Numbered from the stretch's first letter, positions 39,569-50,965 are shown. The stretch is DNA of 64,000 nucleotides from Aporrectodea caliginosa (GCA_020284085.1 JACEVL010000153.1:356501-420500), one strand, 5' to 3'. The notes: generated by a model from the sequence alone, not told the origin. Made by a program: numbers and translations.

Positions 39569-39845
39569 TCATGACAGACAATAGCGCCTTGGCACATTTC
39601 AAAATATTTTGAGATATGGAGATAGGCCCTTGAGTAATATAACATCTTAGCCTATATTTGAGATTAAAAAGTGCCTTTTAAATAAAATATTAGTATCAGG
39701 TAATAAATAAAATAATGATTTGTGTAAAATTGAATTCACCGACATTAAGTTAAGATTGGACTTCAATGATTTCTCTGACCAAATAAATTTATTGGCATCG
39801 AGCTAGGTATGAACTTCAGTATTTTCGATTCACACATTAGATTTT

Positions 39846-40050
39846 TCGGCAAGCATTTAGTATCGGGGTGCGTGTATTTTCTCCCGTCATTTTAAGCGTC
39901 GTGAGAGTCGGTTAGGGTAAGGTTACGCGTCGTGAGGGTCGGTTAGGGTCAGGGTCGTCTTTAGAAAACATCGTACCTTCCGCGCAGCACGCCAAAAGAT
40001 GCCGTCCGACGCCCGTAAACTTACGCACCCCGATACTAAATGCTTGCCGA
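39846..40050. mobile_element. MITE with perfect 28-bp terminal inverted repeats
   Basis: The 28-bp end starting TCGGCAAGCATTTAGTATCG (39846-39873) is exactly complementary to 40023-40050. T runs flank both sides, so a TTTT target duplication is possible but not informative. Inside is a tandem pair with CGTCGTGAG.GTCGGTTAGGG. Confidence 0.85.
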
Positions 40051-40589
40051 TTTTTCAACCACACTGTCAGATTCAAGCCAGCGAAACACTTTTGTTTCGT
40101 TGTGAATATTTTACTCGTCAATTCCAAATTTTTTCGTATGCCCGGAACTACAGACGGAAGTCATAATTAGCTCCTAACGAACAGGAGGCTCTTAATTACT
40201 CACGTTATCGCTCACAAAATATTAAATTGATGTTATTTTTAGATAATAACATTACTATGATTAAAATAAAATAATATTTTAAGAATAATAATCCTGACTA
40301 AAGCAAAATGTTACAAACATAATTATTAGGAACTTACAATTTTCCGTTGAAATACCGTCAGTACGACGTCATAATATGACGTCAGTGTAAAGAGTGCAAT
40401 GGTTCTATCGTCGATAGAACCTTTGCACATTTCAAAACTTAGTGATTGGAGATAGACCAAACAATAAAGCAGCTATTACGTTTTTATTTACACTCTGAAC
40501 AAAAGCATCTTTTAGCATTTCAAACACTACATTGGTAGCAACAGAATAAAACAATAAAACGTTTTTTGAAAATTTTGGAGTTAACACTT

Positions 40590-40591
<2 letters not shown>

Positions 40592-40668
<77 letters not shown>
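40592..40668. repeat. (AT)n microsatellite
   Basis: Pure AT array. It forms the left flank of the element at 40672; another AT tract flanks its right end. Confidence 0.95.
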
Positions 40669-40675
<7 letters not shown>

Positions 40676-41499
40676 GCGGACATGCCACAAGACAGAGTGA
40701 AGGCTGCATGATCTATAAATAGCTTATTAATATTGATTTTCTGTTATACGGCGTCGCGCCTCTGAATCGCTAGATGGCGTTTAATCAGCGCTCGATTCGA
40801 GTTAGAATAAAAATGATTAAAATTATACGGTCGCTTAATTTTTGCAATTTTAACGTTTTAATTTAGTTATTTAATAAAAGTACATCTTTCAACGTCCTAC
40901 AATTGATGACTAAAAATAGGCATCGCCTAAATTAAGCCTCAGAAGCTCTATCTCTTAGACACCTACCTTTTGTTAAGAACTTTGGTAAGGACGCATTTAT
41001 AAGCGATGAGAGCTACAACATACATGGTCGATAGATGAATATCGGCTGCTTCACGGTGTTTTGCCTATAATGTAGAGTGGTCGTCGTACTGCTCTACACA
41101 TGCAGAGTTAGTGGTGGTTCGGACCCTCTGCAAATAGCGACGCGGTTCTTTAGCGTCGTTGGTTCGGGTGAGTGACGGGCGCCCCTGCGTCCGAGACAAG
41201 ACTAATCAGTGCGCTCCCGGGTGACAGCCGCTCACACGGTCTGCCCATTGCCGGCTTCCGCTGATCTGACGGGGTAGGGCCCATCACGTTGTTGATCGCG
41301 AGCCGGTCCGTGGCAGGCTAACCGGGGAAAGACCGATTGTGAGAAATAAATGCTCACAGGTCTGGATAACTACGGGAAAGTTTCCCACTGATACCGTTCG
41401 GAAAGTACGCGGAGAAACGACAGGTCTGTAACTAAATACGGGGAAGGCGAGACCCCGGTGGTACGTAAGTTCGGAGAGTACGGGGAAGACCGAGAAATG

Positions 41500-41710
41500 A
41501 GCGAGTGAAAAATCAGAGTCCGGTTTCCGCGTAAAGTTCGGAGTACGTGAGTTACGGGAAAACCAGTTAACGGCGAGTGAAAATCAAAGTCCGGTTTCCG
41601 CATAAAGTTCGGAGTACGTGAGTTACGGGAAAACCAGTTAACGGCGAGTGAAAAATCAGAGTCCGGTTTCCGCGTAAAGCTCGGAGATCGGGGAGAGACG
41701 GGAAAATCAG
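41500..41710 (+). repeat. 71-bp tandem repeat, three units
   Basis: Each unit runs GAGTGAAAAATCAGAGTCCG, then GTTTCCGC..AAAGTTCGGAG, then GACGGGAAAA or TTACGGGAAAACCAG and TAACGGC. The 176-codon minus-strand frame across this area is a product of the repeat. Confidence 0.9.
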
Positions 41711-41979
41711 ATAACGGCGAGTGAGTAAATACGGGGAAAATTCCCCGCTGGCCCGTTTCGATCAAATACGAAGAGGGTGACCCCGTTGGTGACAGATAAA
41801 TACGGGGAAAGCTCCCCGGAGTTACCGTTCGATAAATGCTGCACACCAGTGTGGTAAAGTACGGGGAAGATGGTGACCCCGTTGATACCGTTCGTAACAC
41901 AATTGCGGATCTACCCGCATATTCTTTTCAACTTGCGGGCTTCCGCACCTTTTCTACTTACGGGGCGGACCAAAAAATC

Positions 41980-42230
41980 TCAACCCGCGGTTTCCCCGCG
42001 GATTATCTTTCGTCGCGTACCTAACGTCGGTCTTAGTTACTTCCGCGGTTTCCCCGTGGAATATCTTTCTTTTCGTACTTACTCCCGCGGTTTCCCCGCG
42101 GATTTTCCCGCGGATTAATTTTCTTTGCGTATCTGGCGTCGTTCATAGTAACTTTCGTGATTTTCTTGCGGATAATCTATCTTTGCGTACTTTACGTCGG
42201 TTGTACTTATTACCGCGGTTTCCCCGCGGT
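41980..42230 (+). repeat. Hairpin minisatellite CCGCGGTTTCCCCGCGG
   Basis: At least four copies of a CCGCGG-TTTCC-CCGCGG hairpin (some degenerate), separated by about 45-60 bp containing CTTTGCGTACnTnACGTCGG. Confidence 0.8.
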
Positions 42231-42964
42231 AAATATCTACTTGCGGGACTAGCCGCATTATCTTTATTCGCGGTTTCCCTTCGGTTTCTTTACTTGCGGG
42301 ACTAGCCGCCTATCTCTCTGTTCGGGGAACTACCCGACAGATCTGACCGTGGTTCGTTCAGGTGTGAGAGACAGTACAATTCCCTAACAGGGAAGTAAAT
42401 ACACAGGTCTGTGAGAAACAAAGGGGTAACGTTAGTGACACTTGCCCCTGATTCCGGCAACGGAATCGAGTCCGAGGATTCAGAAACGAATCCTGTGAGT
42501 CCGTGCGCTCCCGGGCACAACCCTAACGCTCGCTATCTGATTCGGAAAGTTTGATTCAAGGGATACCTGAGGCGGAGTAAGGGCCCACTCTCGTTGGCAG
42601 GTCCCGGATCAGATTGTTTCGGATAGCGTGAAGAAAGGTTGTGTAAGACTTAAGCCGGGGAAGGGTGTACTCGCGAGACACAGCGAGTCAACGCCCTTGG
42701 TGACGAGTACGAAAACCCCAGGTGGGTAGATCAACGCAGACCAAGAAAGTGACCGATACGTGTACGTTCGGGTAGTCGGGTACCCACGTAGATACATATT
42801 TGCTTGTCGCAACACACAGCTCTGAGAACTGACTGAAGTGCGAGGCTGGGCCCCCTCGTGCGTAGGTCGGGACGAAGTTCTGTGTGTAGATAGTGAAGGT
42901 TATAGAGAGAGGACCTTCACTATCAGAGTCCGTAGTTACCTTACCAGTGTTTCTTTCTTTCTTT

Positions 42965-43200
42965 CTGTGTTGGTCGTTCTTTGCCAACACAGAGGCCAGT
43001 GTATGTTTCTTTTGAAGTAGAATTATACTGTGTTGGTCTTTCTTTGCCTTCATTCTCACAGTCCGTTGATACCTTATATCTTACGAAGCAGAATTTATCA
43101 TTGTGTTGGTCGTTCTTTGCCAACACAGATACGAGTGTTTCTTTTCCGTTTGAAGCAGAATTTATCAGTGTTGGTCGTTCTTTGCCAACACAGAGACGGG
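42965..43200 (+). repeat. Hairpin repeat TGTTGGTCGTTCTTTGCCAA
   Basis: Copies near 42969, 43031, 43102 and 43167; three keep the full TGTTGG/CCAACA stem and the second is degenerate. Intervening sequence (GAAGCAGAATTTATCA) also repeats. Confidence 0.85.
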
Positions 43201-44699
43201 TAAGGGAACTTACTCCGTCAATTGTGGTGCATGACAATATACGTGGGAGGCCGCATGCCAAACACGGAAATGGACCGAGAAACACATGACAGTAGGACAT
43301 GGACAAGTGTCTAGGACGACACGACGCAGAGATTTGTCCCCAGTATGGTTTAGGGCTAGAAGACGTAGAGAGCGGTTATCGGTAGTGTCTAGGCCGAGTT
43401 GATATAGCGAAGTGTTTTAAGTATTGTCTAGGACGACGTGATGTAGAGAGTTGTTACGGGTATTGTCTAGGGCGAAATGGCGTTGCGACTTGTCTTAAGT
43501 ATTCCTGGTCTTCGGAACTTAGAGAACGTTTGGTGTCCCTTATTATTGGCGATGGTTTAAGAGTCACGAGATGTAGAATGGAGAGTCGAAGTTCAGATCA
43601 GGTAGAGGTGAAGAGGAAGAGCGTAGCTAAGAAGGTAAACACGAGAGAAAGACTACTGCTAGTAAGAGAACGAACCCTGTTCTGAGAGACGGCCATCCTC
43701 AGGACGTTGCCCATCCGGCGACCGTGGAAGAGGCAGAGTCTGACTGAGATAAAGCTGTACAGTGTTACCTCTCTTGGAGAAGCGACCCATCCTAAACCTC
43801 CCTGATAGGAACGGTCACCCTGGGTAGAGATGGAGAACAGCCATTTACATTGAAGTAGACAAGGCAGTGACTCGGGCGGCTCCAGACGGATAGTGGGCTG
43901 GAGCCGACGCCGTCCCGTGAGCAGAGAGAGAGGTAGCGTGCGGGGCGGCGGTCGCCACATATATATATATATCGCTAATGCATTCAAAGTCATGGTCTAT
44001 AGTCATTATGACACAGGAACTAACCAACGAAATTCGAAACTAAAAGATATCTAAAGTCCAGAGAAATTTAAAATCGCCAAAAAATCTATCTTTTCATACG
44101 ATGCAAGACGAAGGCTTTATATAACTCCTGCTAGTCTATAATTATGCAAAATCTAAACTAAAAAGGTCGTTGACGTCGACAGAAATTAATCAGATCAGTT
44201 CTCACCAATGACTCCATTGACAAAATGTAGTTCATTAATATCCATTGTTTGACGGCATAAGGTACGCTTTCAATGAGTTTGTCAGTTGCCATTTTACGAC
44301 AGTCTGTCAAAGCAAAGATGATTAGGGATGACGTCCTCCTTTCTCCAGCCTTAGGACTAGCACTACAACATGTAGACAGTGGCTGAGTTAATTAACTGTT
44401 TATAATTGTTATTCCAAGGTTTAACTTGGTCTTGAGACATCAAAGCCTGTTGACAACATTATGTAGATCAAGGATGGTTAGGGTTGCAGGAGTCCTCCTT
44501 CTCTCCAGCATTGGGACTGGCACTACAACATGTAGTAGAGCAATGGCCGAGTTAGGTTGGACTTGATTTATACAGCTTGAGTTATTCCATGCATGTTTAA
44601 CTTGGTCTAAAACAATGAAGTTTGGACATACGCTTTGTTGACTAACAAGGCAGAGAACCTGTCATCACATGTAGTTGATACGCAGCTGATATACCTTAA

Positions 44700-44800
44700 A
44701 TATATAGCACTGGTGAAAACGTTTTAAAGGTGTGTATCTAGTGAGCTACAATTTCCGATGTATTAACGATATCTTGTAGATTCCATGATCGTTGACTTCT
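44700..44800 (+). repeat. Dispersed module, both cores
   Basis: TATATAGCACTGGTGAAAAC, then GTTTTAAAGGTGTGTATC, then about 30 bp later a TATTAACGATATCTTG / GATCGTTGACTT block. The same spacing is seen at 48605-48700 and 49490-49585. Confidence 0.65.
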
Positions 44801-44879
44801 GCCTTGCCACTTGTATCCTTTTACTGAGTGGAACTGGCTAAAACAACGAAGTTTGGACATAGGCCTACGCTTTCTCACG

Positions 44880-45142
44880 AAACGTCTCATTGTGGTGCTG
44901 TTTTCACGGTCTTTTATAACTGCAGAGGCGCCATCTAGCCTTATGAATACTCTTTCTTTCAGTCAAAGTCGTAGGGCGCTATATAAACCGATGAATGCGT
45001 TTAGCGACGCTACCAACTGTCAGCATTTCTCTGTAATCGGAGCCTTTAGCTAATCTGATGATGTTCTGTACTTTGGCTTAGATCTGAACGGAACTTACTA
45101 GGCCACTTTACTTTTACTTAAGAATGGAGTTTGCCGCCAAAG
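44880..45142 (+). repeat. Duplicated block X, copy 1
   Basis: Anchors ACGGTCTTTTATAACTGCAG, GGCGCTATATAAACCGATG, CTGTAATCGGAGCCTTTAGC and GATCTGAACGGAACTTACTA recur in order at 49962-50215. Confidence 0.8.
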
Positions 45143-45268
45143 GAGCTATATAAGCTAATAACTGAGTTTAAGTCTGATCCGTTACTGAGTGACCACGATC
45201 AGAACTATGACTACAGCTATGACTTTGACTTCGTCTTCTCGGTGACTGGAAATTCACTTGGATTATGA
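45143..45268 (+). pseudogene. Exon-like block encoding ELYKLITEFK...SDHDQNYDYS, copy 1
   Basis: An AG precedes position 45143 and the frame runs 41 codons to a stop. The Asp/Tyr-rich peptide shares ELYKLIT.FK, DPLLSD and DQNYDYSY with 52092 and, less closely, 61325. I do not recognise the protein. There is no ATG at the start, so if it was ever coding it was an internal or terminal exon. Confidence 0.4.
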
Positions 45269-45269
45269 C

Positions 45270-46026
45270 TACAGCCACAATGTTATTGTTACGACTGTGA
45301 ATATGACTTCGACTATTACCCTGACCATGTGATTAGCTTCCTAGTAGCGGTTGAGAAATTTGAAGTTTACAAATACGATTACGATGGAGTCCAATCGCAC
45401 GGATATCACGGACGTGGCAGTGGGCAGACCTTAATATAGAGAGAAACCATTTCCTTGCACACCTTTTAAAGTTTTATATACTCCTTATAAGTAAAACTAA
45501 ACAATTAAAGTTTATCAGTAAAAATGTCCCTTTAATGATGCCATTGATCATAATGTCCGTTGGCAGATTGTTCTAGTCAGACGGACCACAGAGGACCAGA
45601 CGCGTGGAGCTCCCGCGGACTTGCCATAGCGCGGAACCATGAATTGGCCATGGGTAGCCGAACACAGCCGGCGGTGACCGGTACAGCTTAAGACCGGTGT
45701 GAGGAACTTCGAGATCTAGTCTGGTTCCCAGGCAGCGATCGAAGCCCGGCCAAATGAGTGAGTTGAATTAGAGATTTGAGTCAAACACGAAACGACCAGT
45801 TGCGAGCTAAACAGCTGCGTTTGGATGGGTTTAAGAACAATCCTTTTTCTCCCCTCCTAGATTTAACAAGACAAGTTCGAATCCTGAAGTTGCTAAGAGC
45901 TACTCAGAGATGAACGCAGGTTCATCAGCTCATTCACAATAGCTACGCCATGTCAAGAAGCAATGTCCCGCGACAATAAGTGTGGGTGTAAGTAAGCCCG
46001 GGTTACAATAACAAGTTAGTTTACAG
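45270..46026. other. Unannotated; GC-rich stretch 45590-45760
   Basis: A GC-rich block (CCGCGGACTTGCC, GCCGGCGGTGACCGG) stands out from AT-rich surroundings. No ORF or repeat explains it. Confidence 0.45.
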
Positions 46027-46352
46027 CAAGGGTGTCAAAGAACCGGCCAGCGGCCTGCCTTTCATTGCCTAAAGACTCGATTTGTTCAAATTTGTCGTTT
46101 TAAAGGCTTTATAAAATTATATGTAATGTTCGTGACTTATAATGAATATGCAAATTTAGATTTGACAGTTTGTAGCTTTGTATGCTAAAAAGTGTACCAT
46201 TTAAGAGTTAGTTTTGCCAAACATTTTCTCACCGAGCCCCTCCCAAATCCCTCCCTCTATTTTGCTCAGGCACCTTTGGCACCCTGGCCTGCCTGCCACT
46301 TGCTGGAAAATATTGCTACTGGCTCGCCGTTAAAAAAGGTTTGACACCTCTG
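46027..46352. mobile_element. hAT-like MITE, 326 bp
   Basis: The left end CAAGGGTGTCAAA and the right end (complement CAGAGGTGTCAAACC) match hAT/Charlie-type termini. The flanks GTTTACAG and TTTTAAAG agree at 6 of 8 positions, which fits a decayed 8-bp target duplication. Confidence 0.7.
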
Positions 46353-46499
46353 TTTTAAAGGCTTCTTGTGGCCACTAGGGCGTTGCGTCGAAGTTGACTT
46401 AGCAAATAAAGTCAAGGAAATTGCAGAGCGTGGAGCTTCGTTGAATATATAGCGCTGCTGAAACGATTTCTAAGGTGTCCAAGTTTACGTCGCCATTAC

Positions 46500-47030
46500 T
46501 GTACTCTTATGTTATATTGTCCACGCCTGTAAGGGCGAGGTCTACGCTAATAAGGGCGACGGATGCTCTATTCGGCCCCGGCTTGATGGGGCTTCATGGG
46601 GGAGAGGGACGCACGTGTCTTCAGGCTATTATACGGCGACTGGTACGGTCTAGATATCTTCCGGAATCGTTCCCCATGCGGGTCAAAAGGAGGACAGACA
46701 ACCTCTAATTCGTCTAAATCTCTGTCAGGTACCAGGATGGAGGCAAGGGGTTCGTGACCCTCGGCTGGAGGGTAACCATCTATTGATATGATACCTCTGG
46801 GTTTCGTGACGAGCCTTCCCTAAATGGTGAATCATTTATTCTGTTTGTTTCTTTCACGTACTCCCTATCCGGACCTCCAGGGACTTCGAACCCGGTCAAC
46901 GAATCACGATCGTCAACCTCCTCTTCCTCCTACAGTACTTTACTACATTCGGAAACTATCAGCGGAAATAGTTTATCAATCTTTGTTAGGAACGCTTTGG
47001 TCAATTTCGGAAAGGAATGCATCAATTGAA
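46500..47030 (+). pseudogene. LINE-2 family fragment
   Basis: GEGRTCLQAIIRRLVRSRYL and PES in one frame, then LRTRSTNHDRQPPLPP in another, follow the order of the LINE at 22161. Several frameshifts. Confidence 0.65.
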
Positions 47031-47924
47031 GACATCGGTCTACATCAGATTCCATTGTATTGTGTAACAGTTTGACAATTAACTGCAATTGATTACAGAA
47101 ATAAAATGAATTAAAGATATCTAACAGAATTAATCGTGTTTTCTATTCTTTCTTACACTTCGAAAGAATCTGTTTAATTAATTAATCAAATCAGACAATT
47201 ATTGAGTCTGAGCTTTGACCTCTTAACCTAGATACATCATTAATCAAGCTGCGCTCAATAAATTCTAACTAGTCAATCCGCAGTTTTACTCTCTCTCTAT
47301 TTCCTTAGATTTAATTTCTAGGGGCGAGTAACCGACCAAAGGGACACTCATTTATCCCTAGCTCTCTTAATTTCGAGGTTATCCTCACTTCAATACCCTT
47401 TTATCAATGTCTTCCCCAGTCAAAATGTACCATTCAATGCTAAACCGGCGAAAACTTGCGACGTAACTTCATCTGCGGTACCCGATTGTCAGTAATGTTT
47501 CTGTTTTAATACACGATGGCGTTATGGGGTACCCTGGGGTCAAGTGGACTCTTATGGAAATTGAAATTATAGGCGGATAGATTTCGTCCAAAACTGTCTA
47601 ATGGAAATATTGTTTTTTCTTCTGAATTCCGATTTCAAATCTATACTAACCTTCAGAACACGAAAACAAGTTGCTGTTTAACGACGCTGTTTAATAACAA
47701 ACATGATTAGCGTCTCCCTATTCCTCTCTCCAGACATTGGACTGGCACTAGCAGAGTACAGGCAGTTGCGGAGTTATCGTAATGCAAGGATGATCGAGAG
47801 TTTTAAACAAATCTTATTACCACAAAGGCCGTTTACGTCGACAGAAATGATTTTGAACAGTCCTACCCTATAGTACAGCGTGCATAGTTATTAAAACAAT
47901 TGTGCATTTTGTGATACAAGCATG
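47031..47924. other. Unannotated AT-rich DNA
   Basis: An ATTAAAGATATCTAAC core near 47111 and a GTTTAACGACGCTGTTTAAT block near 47676 with TCTCCAGACATTGGACTGGC are weak members of the dispersed modules. Nothing else. Confidence 0.45.
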
Positions 47925-48480
47925 AAATTTGGTACACACATTATACATGATATTAGGACGAGATATTGGTTTGCTCTCATTCTCTCATGTAAAATCCAGA
48001 GATATTGGGCCATTCTAAATTATTTTTTGTGTGGAAATGGCGGCCATTTTTCAAAATTGCCGACAGAAATAGAGATTTTCAATATAGAGATTTTCAATAT
48101 CTCAGCTTCTAGTTCACTTCGAATCATGATCTTGGTGTCTAAACATACATAATTAGGGGCAAGGATTTCAATAGAACTAATTTCAGCCACATATCTACAC
48201 GAGATTTGCAGACAGGGACGTCATTTGGGGAGGGGGACAGTCTGGTGCAAAATATGGAACAATTGCTCATTAACTGATAGAAACATGAAATTTGTTACAT
48301 AGTATGAATATGTCCTAAGGGAAGATTGTACCTATAGAGCCATCGCAATTTTGCCACTGGCCTCAATGGCAGCCATTTTCCAAAATGGCCGACCGAAAAT
48401 AGAGATTTTTCTATATCTCAGCTTCTAGTTCACTTTGAATCGTGATCTTGGAGTCTAAACATACATCACGAAATGCAAAA
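47925..48480 (+). repeat. Tandem duplication of about 330 bp
   Basis: Both copies contain CATGAAATTTG, a GGC.GCCATTTTnCAAAAT stretch, ATAGAGATTTT, ATATCTCAGCTTCTAGTTCA and AGTCTAAACATACAT in order. Confidence 0.8.
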
Positions 48481-48600
48481 TCACTTCATATTTCGGAGCT
48501 ATGCCGCTGTGCTATAACCGATCCTGTTGCATGAGACATCTACGATATCACGTCTTCGTCCGAACGAATTGGCTGACATAGCAGATGACTATTATTATGG

Positions 48601-48705
48601 CTTCTTGCAACGTTATAAAGGTGTCTAACGAGTGCGTAATACTAACATTATCCAATGTTTCAGCGAAATCTTGTTGATGCCACGGCCCTTCACGTCGACT
48701 TGTCT
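48601..48705 (+). repeat. Dispersed module, both cores
   Basis: CAACGTTATAAAGGTGTCTA followed after about 25 bp by TTATCCAATGTTTCAGCGAA and CACGTCGACTTG. Confidence 0.65.
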
Positions 48706-49019
48706 CACTTTACTCAAATTATTTCGTGGATTAGAATAGTCTAACGATATTCTTGGCCTTCAGATCTCAACACACTGCACCTCAACTGTGGAAAAAATTC
48801 CCTTGAAGTGCTGGTTGTCATTGGCAAAACCCTTAGAGCTGGAGATTGTTTCATTGGTAACTTATAAGTGATACAGTTGTAACTGATATTCAAATTCAAC
48901 AAGTCCCGAATATCCCGGTTCACGAGTAGATGGATATTTTCAAACTAATATCAGTCTAGTCGTTTTTCTCATGATTTGAAATAAAATAAACCAAATGAAC
49001 AAGTACTTACTGAACATAT

Positions 49020-49105
49020 ACTGCATCTATTCATTCATTCATTCCGGACATTTATATAGCGCCTCTTCAAGAAGCTAGATCAGAGGCGCTCCCAGTCCAA
49101 CCACG
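49020..49105 (-). mobile_element. SINE-1/L2-like 3' end
   Basis: The minus strand ends CTTGAAGAGGCGCTATATAA and carries an (ATGA)n tail on its 3' side, like the LINE at 8985 and SINE-1. Upstream part lost. Confidence 0.65.
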
Positions 49106-49154
49106 GCCAAAAAGAAAGGACTTCCACCGTGGCTTTACGTCGCCATATGATATA

Positions 49155-49240
49155 AGTAAGTAAGTAAGTAAGTATATCCTTTATTGAAAAACCAACTGCT
49201 AACCGCATTTTGGTGTACAAACAAAGATCATCAAATATAA
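49155..49240 (-). mobile_element. LINE-2 3' tail with (TTAC)n
   Basis: The minus strand reads TTGTACACCAAAATGCGGTT, GTTTTTCAATAAAGGATA and a (TTAC)n tail, matching 22700-22766. Confidence 0.75.
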
Positions 49241-49489
49241 AAAAAATTAAGTATAAAGCATCCGTGTGACAAATGTTTAAGGCCGTTGATGATTATTTCG
49301 AAGTATATACATTATATTGTATTTTATTATATTGTATTTTAAAGTTCCCTTTTTGTGATAATGTTACTTTGTCAAATTTTGTTGATCATCGAAATTGGAT
49401 TCAAATGCCTAGTAAAGCTATTGACCTCAAAATTACCGTACTGATAGGCTGATGAGTTCAAAATTACGGTACTGATCGCACAGTGTTAT

Positions 49490-49590
49490 ATATAGCGTTG
49501 TTGAAAACGTTTTAAAGGTATCTAACTGGTGCATTTGATTAGCCAATATTTTAACGGTATTTTTTGAACGCCAGTACCGTTGACGTTAAT
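49490..49590 (+). repeat. Dispersed module, both cores
   Basis: TATATATAGCGTTGTTGAAA, ACGTTTTAAAGGTATCTAAC, then CCAATATTTTAACGG and CCGTTGACGTT. Same layout as 44700 and 48601. Confidence 0.65.
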
Positions 49591-49961
49591 GCTTGTATTT
49601 TGATAAATAGATACGGGCTCCAGCAGTCCTACGAATTCGCTTAAGAACAAAGGCCGTTGAATTGTCGATATGAAAACAGATATTTTATAGATTATAGTTA
49701 TAACCGTAGCATAGATGGTTGAGGGCTGTCCTATAGGCTAGTAGCCCGAGATTCCTCCCGCTGGTAGGGTTCCAGATCATGAATAAGTGCGCTGTGCTAC
49801 AGTTGTGTATGATGTCACCAGACATTGTTCTAAAGGGTGTCAGCCACATTAACTGTTCTTTCTTGCCATACACTACATGATTAAGAACCATCTTGCAACT
49901 GATAATATTAGACCTGGATAAACCATAATTGAACATCTATTTTCTCACCAAACATCGCAAA

Positions 49962-50215
49962 CTGCTTTCGCGGTCTTTTATGACTGCAGAGGCTCCGTCT
50001 ACCCTTCAAGTAGGCCTACTCTGTCGTCAAATGGCGTATGGCGCTCTATAAACCAATGCATGTGCTTTGTAGCACAGTTTGAAATCAACTGACAGCCCTT
50101 CTCTATAATCGGAGCCTTTAGCCGATATAAGTATGTACTGTTCTTTAGCTCTGATCTGAACGGAACTTACTAAGCCATTTTACTTAAACTCAAGAATCTT
50201 TGCTGTGATGATGCA
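49962..50215 (+). repeat. Duplicated block X, copy 2
   Basis: Matches 44880-45142 with roughly one substitution in four to five bases by eye. Here the exon-like block that follows copy 1 is absent. Confidence 0.75.
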
Positions 50216-50356
50216 AGATTGCAAGATGCAAGTTGCAAGATGACACCTTTAAAACGGACTCATCAGTGTATATAATAATCACGAGTTACGTTCAATCGCT
50301 GTATTAACCGACAGAGGGTAAAGAAGGAAAAACAATCGAAAACGACCTCTCGATAT

Positions 50357-50942
50357 GGGAGCGGTTCAAAAGAGCGACAAATCAAAAGAGCGACGTAACA
50401 GAAGAGCGACATAAATGCCGTATCAAAAGAGCGACAACCTATGAAATGAAAAATAATTAAAAAGAGCGACATAACGAAAGAGCGATAAATATATTTATGT
50501 ACTCATTTATGGATGACGTCGTGGAATGCGCGGTGGTCTTCCTCTCCCACGAGTGACTATTGGTTTCCCCAACACGTAATTTTCACCGAAATACTTAAAA
50601 ACTGGAGCTACTTCATCTGGAGCGCTGTTTGAGAGGGCGTCGAAAGCATCACGAATCTCACCCGCTGGTAGAAACGTTAGGGCAGAAAGTCTCTCTCTCT
50701 AGTAGAAACTGAAGTAACTCTTTTATAAACAATAGCCAATAATTTCTGGCTACGAATACACGACCCCCTATTCTATTCCCAAGTACGATAATAACCAATT
50801 TATCACTCTTTTGTTGTGTCGCTCTTTCGTTACGTCGCTCTTTCAAATCAGCAATATTTCTGTCGCTCTTTTAAAACTGCTGCCCATTTGTCGCTCTTTT
50901 GTTACGTCGCTCTTTCGTACGTCGCTCTTTCGAACCTAACCC
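50357..50942. mobile_element. Mutator-like element derivative, 586 bp
   Basis: CTCGATAT at 50349-50356 and 50943-50950 flanks it; a ninth base (T versus C) just outside differs, so a decayed 9-bp duplication is possible. The inverted ends are GGG-N3-GGTTC-N-AAAGAGCGAC. AAAGAGCGAC or close variants recur about six to seven times inside each end in opposite orientation (50365-50490 and 50810-50935). The core still holds a transposase-like fragment (50507-50689). Confidence 0.8.
50507..50689 (-). pseudogene. Mutator-like transposase, C-terminal remnant
   Basis: The minus strand encodes LTFLPAGEIRDAFDAL, then VFKYFGENYV, then RGRGRPPRIPRR and a TAA stop. This fits the region near the C terminus of eukaryotic MULE transposases (LAFLP..V..AF..L, YFE..Y, R...P.FP...WN). 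About 60 codons are open and the catalytic domain is absent. The similarity is from memory of the family and should be treated as moderate. Confidence 0.6.
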
Positions 50943-50965
50943 CTCGATATATCTTCCAATTCTTC

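Larger units (their letters stand above)
40672..43959. mobile_element. Putative 3.3-kb GC-rich element with TGTGGCG...CGCCACA ends
   Basis: The left end TGTGGCGGAC and the right end (complement TGTGGCGACC) form a short inverted repeat with TG and CA as outermost bases, and both ends abut AT tracts. The interior is much richer in G+C than its surroundings and has no credible ORF. It consists largely of minisatellites: a 71-bp unit three times (41500-41710), units with CCGCGG-TTTCC-CCGCGG (41980-42230), units with TGTTGG-N10-CCAACA hairpins four times (42965-43200), and a 40-bp GTCTAGGACGAC unit (43300-43510). It could be a very long solo LTR, a non-autonomous Ginger-like element, or unique DNA with fortuitous ends. 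Confidence 0.45.

Noticed and set aside
41370..41900. 176-codon minus-strand frame, Ser/Pro/Arg-rich
   Set aside because: It follows the 71-bp tandem repeat; repeated peptide blocks mirror the DNA period and no domain is visible.
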